DNA of 8,669 bases, taken from contig JACSSI010000167.1 in NCBI GenBank assembly GCA_014879345.1, positions 1 through 8,669 of the forward strand. Reading direction: 5' to 3'. Source of the stretch: Anaerolineae bacterium (GTDB lineage Bacteria; Chloroflexota; Anaerolineae; Promineifilales; Promineifilaceae). The notes beneath the pieces were generated by a model. That model saw nothing but the letters and a program-made list of their open reading frames with translations. It was not told the origin of the DNA and searched no databases. Position numbers and translations under genes: made by a program. Every line of letters starts with the position of its first letter. Positions within the stretch are counted from its first letter, which is position 1. Positions 1-5,658 of the stretch are shown piece by piece.

Positions 1-54
1 ACCTGTCAGGTTTGGCCTGGTTAGCTATTTATCTCTCGAGTAAACCTGACAGGT
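1..54. repeat. 13-bp perfect inverted repeat upstream of the cyclase gene
   Basis: ACCTGTCAGGTTT at 1-13 is the exact reverse complement of AAACCTGACAGGT at 42-54, with 28 bases between them. Each arm is itself a near-perfect palindrome (ACCTG-N-CAGGT), so the two arms also read as two copies of one dyad site. The left arm touches the window edge, so the element may extend upstream. It could be a pair of operator sites for the cyclase gene, the terminator of an upstream gene, or one copy of a dispersed intergenic repeat. A CTGACA at 46-51, inside the right arm, resembles a -35 box with a weak TATCAA at 68-73. If that is real, a protein bound to the arm would block the promoter. Confidence 0.7.
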
Positions 55-86
55 CTGGCTGAGTAGTTATCAATCAGGTAAAAAAC

Positions 87-1937
87 ATGAGCGAAAAAGA
101 ATATTATTACTGTTGGGAATGGGATTTCAAATCATCACCGGCGCAGCTTTGGCCGCTGGCAGCCAATACCAACCGCTTCGACTATGATACCGGTCTGCCC
201 GCGTATGAAGAAGATAGAACCGCTGAAACTGAACTGGAAAACGGCCGTCATCGGCTGCGTTTTCGTATGTATGGTGTGGCGTTGGAATGGGACGAAGAAC
301 CGTTTGAATGGGTCGCGCCCTGTCGTTTTGGCGTCGTCCGCAATTACAAACCCGGCCCTTTACAACCCATCGCCCAACTGCGTGTTTTAGCCCGGTTTTA
401 TTCCAAACCGGAAGGCGGCACGCACCTGACTTATGAGGTGTGGGCAAAGCCCTCTGGTTTATTAGGCCATCTGGCAATTCCAGTGCAGATTGGCATTCTC
501 TCGCACCGCGATTTTGGCCGCGTGTTTAAGCACTATGACGACATGGTGCAACAGAGCAAAAGCTTTGTTGACGACCCGGGGCGCGGCATCAAATTTGCCT
601 CCGGCGGGCGCGAGCGGCTGGCTAACATAAGCCAAAAATTGCTCGCCCAAGGCGTCGATTCAGCCCTGGTTGAACGGCTGGTTTCCACCATCGAAGTAGC
701 TGACAATATGAGTTTAGATCGTATCCGGCCGTATGCCCTGGCAAATCATTGGGGGGCTTCACGCAAAGCTGTTTTAGAGATGTGTCTGCTGGCAACTCGC
801 GCCGGTTTATTGGATTTTCAGTGGGATTTGCTTTGTCCATCCTGCCGCAATGCCCGAGAAAGTGTGTCTAGTTTAGGAGATGTCGAGCAGACGGTTCACT
901 GCCACACCTGCCGCATTGATTACACAGCAAATTTCACGCAGTCGGTGGAGCTAACGTTTCGACCGAATCCCTCCATTCGTATTGTGCCGGAACATCAGGA
1001 ATATTGCATGTCTGGGCCGATTTCGTCTCCCCACATTGCTGTCCAGCAGTTTTTACAGCCCGGTACGCATCGGGAAGTGCAGCCATTGTTGGAAAACGGC
1101 CGTTATCGCATCCGCACCATGAGCTTACCCGGCAATCAACTCCTGCAAGTCAGTGAAAACGGCATGACTGAAGCCCGCTTGTTGGCACAGCCAGCCGGGT
1201 GGGCAAACGAAGAAGCACGGCTGGCAGCAGAACCCACCCTGCTCCTGGAAAATCTCACCGACGAAGAACAGTTGTTCATCATGGAACGGCTTGATTGGTC
1301 TGATGACGCCGTGGTCGCAGCCGAGGTGACTGTGATGCAGCAGTTTCGTGACCTGTTCGCCGAAGAGGCTCTGCGCCCAGGCGACCAGATTGTGGTGGGC
1401 AGTCTCACCATTCTCTTCACCGATCTGGTCGGTTCCACACAGATGTACCGCGACATCGGCGACGCGCCAGCTTTTGGCCTGGTGCTGAATCATTTTGACG
1501 TGCTGTTGGCGGAAATCAAAGCAGCAGATGGTGCCATTGTGAAGACGATTGGGGATGCAGTTATGGCAGTTTTCCGCGACCCGGCTGCGGCACTGCGCGC
1601 CATGCTCACGGCACAAACAATATTAGCGAATCCTCCTGAGGGAGAACTGCCGTTACGCTTAAAAGCCGCGCTCCATCATGGGCCGTGTATCGGTGTCAGC
1701 CTGAATGACAAATTTGATTATTTCGGCTCCACCGTCAACATTGCCGCCCGCCTGGAAAAATTTGCTACCGGTGAAGATGTCATTATTTCCCACACCGTCT
1801 ACGCCGACCCAGAAGTAAGCCGTTTTCTGGCACATTCAGCCGACAATGTAACTGCCACACCCTTTGAAAGTGTCCTCAGGGGCTTTGGCGAAGAGTGTTT
1901 CACACTCTGGCGTGTGAAATCCACACCGACTATGTGA
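87..1937 (+). CDS. Class III adenylate/guanylate cyclase with SRPBCC-like and zinc-ribbon N-terminal region
   Basis: A 616-residue protein predicted to make a cyclic nucleotide, most likely cAMP, from the matching nucleoside triphosphate. Residues about 5-155 look like an SRPBCC/START ligand-binding fold (LWPLAANTNRFDYDTGLP). Residues about 175-300 resemble DUF5939, with a helical part followed by a zinc ribbon of two CxxC pairs (C250, C253, C272, C275). The cyclase homology domain spans about 437-612 and looks complete: metal-binding D446 (FTDLVGST) and D490 (KTIGDAVM), adenine-specifying K486 and D544, and the transition-state pair N551 and R555 (VNIAARLE). There is no membrane segment, so the protein should be cytoplasmic. 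The ATG at 87 has a weak CAGG at 75-78. Cyclase class and intact active site are seen directly. cAMP as product is inferred from K486 and D544. The ligand of the N-terminal domain is unknown. Confidence 0.93.
   Translation: MSEKEYYYCWEWDFKSSPAQLWPLAANTNRFDYDTGLPAYEEDRTAETELENGRHRLRFRMYGVALEWDEEPFEWVAPCRFGVVRNYKPGPLQPIAQLRVLARFYSKPEGGTHLTYEVWAKPSGLLGHLAIPVQIGILSHRDFGRVFKHYDDMVQQSKSFVDDPGRGIKFASGGRERLANISQKLLAQGVDSALVERLVSTIEVADNMSLDRIRPYALANHWGASRKAVLEMCLLATRAGLLDFQWDLLCPSCRNARESVSSLGDVEQTVHCHTCRIDYTANFTQSVELTFRPNPSIRIVPEHQEYCMSGPISSPHIAVQQFLQPGTHREVQPLLENGRYRIRTMSLPGNQLLQVSENGMTEARLLAQPAGWANEEARLAAEPTLLLENLTDEEQLFIMERLDWSDDAVVAAEVTVMQQFRDLFAEEALRPGDQIVVGSLTILFTDLVGSTQMYRDIGDAPAFGLVLNHFDVLLAEIKAADGAIVKTIGDAVMAVFRDPAAALRAMLTAQTILANPPEGELPLRLKAALHHGPCIGVSLNDKFDYFGSTVNIAARLEKFATGEDVIISHTVYADPEVSRFLAHSADNVTATPFESVLRGFGEECFTLWRVKSTPTM
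1898..1919 (+). other. Hairpin inside the 3' end of the cyclase gene
   Basis: TTTCACAC (1898-1905) and GTGTGAAA (1912-1919) are perfect reverse complements with a 6-base loop. The hairpin lies in the last codons of the cyclase gene and precedes a second, longer hairpin. No U-tract follows. It may contribute to transcript end formation or 3' stability. Confidence 0.5.
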
Positions 1938-1964
1938 CAGTCACTTTAGAAGTGACTGCCACAT
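1932..1964 (+). terminator. Stem-loop over the cyclase stop codon, terminator-like without a U-tract
   Basis: CAGTCACTT (1938-1946) pairs perfectly with AAGTGACTG (1950-1958) around a 3-base loop. After one A-C mismatch the stem continues for five more pairs (1932-1936 with 1960-1964). The stem contains the TGA stop codon at 1935-1937. A C- and A-rich stretch follows instead of a T-run, so this is not a canonical intrinsic terminator. It could be an mRNA end-protecting hairpin, a Rho-linked pause site or a protein-binding dyad upstream of the next gene. Confidence 0.45.
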
Positions 1965-1975
1965 CCAAATCAATA

Positions 1976-2004
1976 TTGCCCAACCCCCTCCCCTCGTGTA
2001 ACAT
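1976..2004 (+). promoter_or_regulatory. Possible promoter for a leaderless DinB-operon transcript
   Basis: TTGCCC (1976-1981) and TAACAT (1999-2004) are separated by 17 bases. The ATG chosen for the next gene lies at 2012, about where transcription would begin, and no Shine-Dalgarno sequence precedes it. Together these suggest a leaderless mRNA. Both boxes are imperfect matches to the sigma-70 consensus, so this is a weak call. Confidence 0.3.
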
Positions 2005-2011
2005 TCACAAG

Positions 2012-3046
2012 ATGAATATAGCCCAACCAGTCACCCCGGAAGATGCGTTTGGTGAAAGCTGGCGTCAACAACTGTTGGCACGATTAGCGGCAGAACGCGC
2101 CTATTTGCTTTTGCAATATCGCGGCTTAAACGAAGACACCTTAACCCAAATACCAGCGTCCGGTGACCTGACGTTCAAAGATGTGCTGCTGCATGTGGCA
2201 GCCTGGGATGCGTTTCATACGGAAAAAATTAGTTTAGTGCGGCATGATCGTGCCGCCGCCCTGCAACCTCTCACCCCCGAAAGCCTCAACCGGCGCAACG
2301 CTATCCTGGCAGAACAGTTCCAAGCGATTCCCCTGGAACAAGCCCTCGCCACCTGTTTGAAGGAGCGAGCAGGCTTCCTGGCAGAGTTAAAGCTTGTTTC
2401 CAATGAAGCTTTGCACAGGCGATTCACCACGCCATCAGGCAAGCGGGAACGGCTGCGCACCTGGGCGCGTTGGCGCTTTTTGCACGATATGAACCACGCC
2501 AGCGAGCTAGAAACGTGGCGCAGTAAACAGCCGCCAGATGTGGGGCCAGGCTATCTCTTACGCGCCATTTTCAACGCTACCCGCAAAGAATTCCTGACTT
2601 TAGTCGATTTAATTCCGACTGACGAGCACATTACGCGGCCCGTTTGCGGCGTATGGGGGCTTAAAGATTTAGTAGGCCATCTAACGGATTGGGAGCACGT
2701 CGGACTGGATGGGCTGCGCCAACTGGCGGCGGGGCATACACCTGAGTTTGACTACGAAATCCCAGATTTTGACACTTTCAACAATAAAAATGCAGCCGCC
2801 CGTTCGGCACAATCCTGGGCAGAGGTGTGGGCTGATTTCACCTCAACACGCCAGGCGTTTACAGACTTGTTTGACCACCTATCGCCAGAGGCGCTCACCC
2901 GACCCATACCCACGCCCTGGGGCAGCACAATCTCAGCTTATGTGTGGGTGCTGGTTTGGGCAGGGCATGAGCATGAACACGCTATCGACGTGCGCAGTTC
3001 GCTGGCTTTACGCAACTGGCCGCGCCGTCTGACAAAACATTCCTAA
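2012..3046 (+). CDS. Tandem DinB-fold (DinB/ClbS/DUF664-like) protein
   Basis: A 344-residue protein made of two successive DinB-type four-helix domains, at about 12-172 and 187-335. Each has an 'xxHxxxW' helix (LLHVAAWD with H61; LVGHLTDWEH with H223) and a later His cluster (HDMNH, H158 and H162; HEHEH, H319, H321 and H323). Together these would form the metal-binding triad typical of this superfamily. Family members include thiol-dependent S-transferases, isomerases and colibactin-resistance-type hydrolases. The substrate here cannot be named. The reading frame stays open back to a GTG at 1895, which would overlap the cyclase gene by 43 bp. The ATG at 2012 is preferred because the domain similarity begins only after it and the extension looks non-coding. 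The gene lacks the ACGGCCGT palindrome that marks every other gene here. Confidence 0.85.
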   Translation: MNIAQPVTPEDAFGESWRQQLLARLAAERAYLLLQYRGLNEDTLTQIPASGDLTFKDVLLHVAAWDAFHTEKISLVRHDRAAALQPLTPESLNRRNAILAEQFQAIPLEQALATCLKERAGFLAELKLVSNEALHRRFTTPSGKRERLRTWARWRFLHDMNHASELETWRSKQPPDVGPGYLLRAIFNATRKEFLTLVDLIPTDEHITRPVCGVWGLKDLVGHLTDWEHVGLDGLRQLAAGHTPEFDYEIPDFDTFNNKNAAARSAQSWAEVWADFTSTRQAFTDLFDHLSPEALTRPIPTPWGSTISAYVWVLVWAGHEHEHAIDVRSSLALRNWPRRLTKHS

Positions 3047-3051
3047 ATTTT

Positions 3052-3055
3052 GGAG
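3052..3055 (+). promoter_or_regulatory. Shine-Dalgarno that decides the start at 3062
   Basis: GGAG lies 6 bases before the ATG at 3062. It also lies inside the four extra codons of the alternative TTG start at 3050, which therefore is unlikely to be used. Confidence 0.7.
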
Positions 3056-3061
3056 CAATCA

Positions 3062-3946
3062 ATGACGTATCAACAACAGAGTGACAGGGAACTTCTCGCA
3101 GCTTTAGAATCTGCTGGTCCCATTTTACTGCCAGACCTGATTCAAGTTTGTCTGGAGCGGCAAGATTCTTTACAACGGCCGTTCCTGGATATTCTCGCTG
3201 CCTGCCGCCAGGATGCCTGGGAATTGACGAGCGATGCCCGCTGGTTCCGAGGGAATCATGCTGGTAAGTTTTTGATTGCTTATCAGGCGGAAACGTCGCT
3301 GCCTATTTTTGCTGAGATTTATGCCAGTTCTGATGAACGAGACCAGGATTTGGTGGAATGGTTTGGCACGGATCTGGCTCATTTTGGGGAAACGGCCGTT
3401 TCTCCCCTCGTTCAGGTTTTGCAAACAGATACCCAGGGTGATTACCATTATGGTCGCGCCCTCGCCGCCACCACCTTGAAAATCATCGCTCTGCAACAAC
3501 CTGAGACGCGGAAGCAAGTTGTGGCCGCATTGTGCCGCGAATTGCCCGGTTCACCACACGATTTAACTGCGGAAATGGATATTGATGAGCTGTGGACTAA
3601 TATCATTCTGGAATTGGCAGACTTGCAAGACGAGGACAGCCGTACCCAAATCAAGGGGATGTATGCCGCAAATCTGGTTGACACCGATATGCTGTCGCTG
3701 GCCGAGTATGAAGCATCGTTTGCAGAGGATGCACCACCACCACCGGAGGCTGCTGACGCTTTCGATATAGTTGCGTTTTATGATGAGCTTCGTCATCAAG
3801 AAAGCCACCAGGTGAAAATGAGCGGACGCCGGAATCTGCTGCGCCGCCAGGGTTACATCCCGCCAGAACCAGACCCTCAACCTTATGTCAACCGTTTCTC
3901 GCGCTGGTTTAACGAACGCCTCCTCGGGAGTTCAGACAAGGATTAA
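3062..3946 (+). CDS. HEAT-repeat-like / DUF1186-like protein
   Basis: A 294-residue, probably soluble, helix-rich protein. Residues about 15-210 read as a chain of amphipathic helix pairs of the HEAT/ARM kind: PILLPDLIQVC, then SLPIFAEIYASSDE, then TAVSPLVQVLQ, then TRKQVVAALCREL, then ELWTNIILELADL. They resemble DUF1186-type proteins. A Pro-rich break (DAPPPPEAAD, about 225-234) separates this from a charged C-terminal tail rich in Arg (SGRRNLLRRQGYIPPEPDP). No catalytic motif, signal peptide or membrane segment is visible, so the likely role is protein-protein contact. The gene starts 15 bp after the DinB gene and ends 4 bp before the isomerase gene, which indicates co-transcription. Gene reality is certain. 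The HEAT/DUF1186 assignment is from pattern only. Confidence 0.8.
   Translation: MTYQQQSDRELLAALESAGPILLPDLIQVCLERQDSLQRPFLDILAACRQDAWELTSDARWFRGNHAGKFLIAYQAETSLPIFAEIYASSDERDQDLVEWFGTDLAHFGETAVSPLVQVLQTDTQGDYHYGRALAATTLKIIALQQPETRKQVVAALCRELPGSPHDLTAEMDIDELWTNIILELADLQDEDSRTQIKGMYAANLVDTDMLSLAEYEASFAEDAPPPPEAADAFDIVAFYDELRHQESHQVKMSGRRNLLRRQGYIPPEPDPQPYVNRFSRWFNERLLGSSDKD
3938..3942 (+). promoter_or_regulatory. Shine-Dalgarno that decides the GTG start at 3951
   Basis: AAGGA at 3938-3942 lies 8 bases before the GTG at 3951 and overlaps the last codons of the upstream gene. It supports a start just after the upstream stop, rather than the in-frame start at 3885, which would overlap the previous gene by 62 bp. 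Confidence 0.65.
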
Positions 3947-3950
3947 GCTT

Positions 3951-4787
3951 GTGTTTTCTCCGATTAAAATTGGTATGAACGGCCGTTTCTTTCCAGAAAA
4001 CAAACAAACTGCCCGAGACGAAATTGTCTTTGCCAAGCTGGCTGGTTTCGACTGTATTCAGTTTCCAGGCATGTTGGACGGGCTGACTTCAGAGCGTATC
4101 GGCGACCCGCTGGATGTGGTGGGATTGGCTTTGCGACGGGCGCAGATAACGGCCGTTATGGAGATTGTGATTCCTCTATACGGCAATGGCTTAACCGCAG
4201 AAGGTGATTCCCCGATGGATGTACTGGACGCCAATTTGCAAGCCATTCGTGCGCTCAACTGCACCCACGTCCATTGGCATCTCACCATGGCTGAGCCGAT
4301 GACCCATGTAGAATTGTTAGACCTGGAACAGCAGTTGGTGCCACAAATGAAAACGGCCGTGGCGCTGGCACAAGAACGCCATTTTGTCTTTGGTTTTGAG
4401 CATAATTCTGCCGACGTTCCCCTGTTCCACCGTCCGGAGGCTTGCAAGGCTTTATTAACGGCCGTTCCCGGTCTAGGCTTCGTTTGGGATTTCAACCACA
4501 CAGCCACATCAGATTTCGAGGCATACGCAGCGCTCATGCCTCGTGTCAGTCTGGTGCATGTCTCCGATACACGCTGGCCAGATGTCAACTATCATCTACC
4601 GCTGGGTCAGGGAAATCTCGATTTTGGCAAATTTATTGCCCCCCTGGTAGCTGTCCGCTATCAGGGATATGCCATCCTCGAAATCGGTGGAATGCCCAAA
4701 TCGGGCGGCTACGGCCGTGACACCAACGAAGCCCTTATCGCCTCCCGCACCCAGTTCCAAAAAAGTTTTCCACCAGCCGCCAGTTAA
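3951..4787 (+). CDS. Sugar phosphate isomerase/epimerase (xylose isomerase-like TIM barrel)
   Basis: A 278-residue protein of the AP_endonuc_2 / xylose isomerase-like TIM-barrel family, which holds sugar and inositol epimerases, hydroxypyruvate isomerase and related enzymes. The metal-binding set is visible with family spacing: E150 (FGFEHNS), D180 with H183 (VWDFNH), H203 (LVHVSD) and E244 (AILEIGG). It closely parallels the Glu-Asp-His-Glu set of D-tagatose 3-epimerase. A divalent metal and aldose/ketose or epimerase chemistry are expected. The substrate cannot be told from sequence. The N-terminus is short (VFSPIKIGMNGRFF), as in other family members. It is last in the three-gene cluster, 4 bp after the HEAT-like gene. 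It carries five copies of ACGGCCGT, the densest in the window. Confidence 0.88.
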   Translation: MFSPIKIGMNGRFFPENKQTARDEIVFAKLAGFDCIQFPGMLDGLTSERIGDPLDVVGLALRRAQITAVMEIVIPLYGNGLTAEGDSPMDVLDANLQAIRALNCTHVHWHLTMAEPMTHVELLDLEQQLVPQMKTAVALAQERHFVFGFEHNSADVPLFHRPEACKALLTAVPGLGFVWDFNHTATSDFEAYAALMPRVSLVHVSDTRWPDVNYHLPLGQGNLDFGKFIAPLVAVRYQGYAILEIGGMPKSGGYGRDTNEALIASRTQFQKSFPPAAS

Positions 4788-4818
4788 GAACCAATCTCCA
4801 AATTCAGTCAAAATTCAA

Positions 4819-4847
4819 TTGAAAACATAGAACAATTGTGCTAAAAT
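4819..4847 (+). promoter_or_regulatory. Sigma-70-type promoter with extended -10 for the EAD-like gene
   Basis: TTGAAA (4819-4824) and TAAAAT (4842-4847) are spaced by exactly 17 bases, with a TG at 4839-4840 forming an extended -10. Transcription would start near 4854, leaving a leader of about 165 bases before the GTG at 5020. It is the best promoter match seen in the window, and it falls in the only sizeable + strand intergenic gap. Confidence 0.6.
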
Positions 4848-4880
4848 ATCAGCGGTTTGTTGATAGTTTTCATTGTATAG

Positions 4881-4937
4881 GTCATGCCTGCACAGCTAGG
4901 CATTCACGAAATAAATACCCGCCTTCGCGGGCATGAC
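4881..4937. repeat. REP-like palindromic element in the leader of the EAD-like gene
   Basis: GTCATGCCTGC (4881-4891) and GCGGGCATGAC (4927-4937) are reverse complements at 10 of 11 positions. Each end also folds locally: TGCCT/AGGCA (4885-4889 with 4898-4902) and CCCGC/GCGGG (4918-4922 with 4927-4931, loop CTTC). This two-hairpin layout bounded by GTCATGCC/GGCATGAC is that of bacterial REP/MITE-like intergenic repeats. Downstream of the promoter at 4819-4847, it would be transcribed as part of the 5' leader. The remainder of 4788-5019 shows no gene. Confidence 0.65.
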
Positions 4938-5008
4938 AGTCGAGAGAGACCGGTATAGTTACCACGGTTTTGAGGTCGTTGGCAGGCAAAATAACAAAGT
5001 GATTAACT

Positions 5009-5014
5009 AGGGGG
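5009..5014 (+). promoter_or_regulatory. Shine-Dalgarno supporting the GTG start at 5020
   Basis: AGGGGG lies 5 bases before the GTG. The same AGGGGG-5-start arrangement precedes the anti-sigma gene on the other strand (8046-8051). Confidence 0.65.
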
Positions 5015-5019
5015 TAATT

Positions 5020-5565
5020 GTGGAAGGTTATTACGTAGAAAATATTTGCCGGTTATTGGATGAAGCATTTTCATATGAAGAATTGGTGGCTCATGCCTAT
5101 GGTTTGTCCTTTTGGGTGAATGAGCCGGAAATTTTACAGGCTGAAAAACGTGATTTGACGGCCGCGTTGGTGCAATATGCAGCGTGGCGTTCCCAATCGT
5201 ATCCCTATTCTTTAATTGATGAACTGCTGCATTGGGCGCGAATGAAATCGCCAACGGCCGTTTACGAAAAATATGAGCCATACTATCCACCAGAAGGGCC
5301 ACGTGTAGGCCGAGCGCTAAATTTAGGATTACTCTGTGCGCGGCTCAACAAAGCATTCACCCAATATGAACTGCTGGCATTATGTGTGGAACTGCATGTG
5401 TTGCCTATACGCTTTGGCCTGGACAAACCCTACCTCAAATTAGAAGGTCTGATTGCCCTCATCGACACCTTCGACAAAAGCGCCCGCATCCAAGAACTGC
5501 TCTTCGCCTGCCACAAAATACGCCCTGGCATCGCCGATGAACTGTCGCTGGCACAAGAATCGTAA
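5020..5565 (+). CDS. Tandem effector-associated (EAD/death-like) helical domain protein
   Basis: A 181-residue, all-helical-looking protein with an internal duplication and no enzymatic motif. Repeat 1 (about 9-77) and repeat 2 (about 104-170) share a pattern. Each begins with C..LL/RL, then AF(S/T), then YEEL or YELL. A variable loop follows, then L..AL or L.ALI, and then a final I.ELL helix (SLIDELLHWAR; ARIQELLFACHKIRP). This resembles the effector-associated domains (EADs) of bacterial conflict and signalling proteins, small adaptors that tether caspase-like, TIR, kinase or STAND partners by homotypic contact. No such effector is in the window. The EAD identity is a pattern-based inference. 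A generic duplicated helical protein is the alternative. It has its own promoter and leader and is convergent with the anti-sigma gene. Confidence 0.8.
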   Translation: MEGYYVENICRLLDEAFSYEELVAHAYGLSFWVNEPEILQAEKRDLTAALVQYAAWRSQSYPYSLIDELLHWARMKSPTAVYEKYEPYYPPEGPRVGRALNLGLLCARLNKAFTQYELLALCVELHVLPIRFGLDKPYLKLEGLIALIDTFDKSARIQELLFACHKIRPGIADELSLAQES

Positions 5566-5566
5566 A

Positions 5567-5618
5567 GCGTGATACGTGAGGTGTGGAACAAATCTCACGT
5601 ATCACGCCTCACGTATCA
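5567..5618. repeat. 14-bp perfect inverted repeat plus a third repeat unit between convergent genes
   Basis: GCGTGATACGTGAG (5567-5580) and CTCACGTATCACGC (5594-5607) are perfect reverse complements around a 13-base loop. A truncated third copy, CTCACGTATCA (5608-5618), follows directly as a tandem repeat of the right arm. The hairpin begins 1 base after the TAA of the + strand gene and lies about 40 bases beyond the minus-strand stop, so it could end transcription from both sides. It lacks a T-run. It may instead be a copy of a species-specific intergenic repeat. Confidence 0.7.
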
Positions 5619-5658
5619 AATTTCTACTGAAACCTGTTCAATGCTCACTAAAAACTGC

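Noticed and set aside
1125..1616. Long minus-strand open frame opposite the cyclase domain
   Set aside because: It lies entirely within the conserved cyclase coding region and shows no domain or start signal. It is a shadow of the real gene.
1895..2011. N-terminal extension of the DinB gene to a GTG at 1895
   Set aside because: It would overlap the cyclase gene and cross both hairpins, and the extra 39 residues show no family similarity. The ATG at 2012 is preferred.
3885..3950. N-terminal extension of the isomerase to 3885
   Set aside because: It overlaps the upstream gene by 62 bp. The GTG at 3951 has AAGGA at proper spacing and matches the short N-terminus usual for the family.
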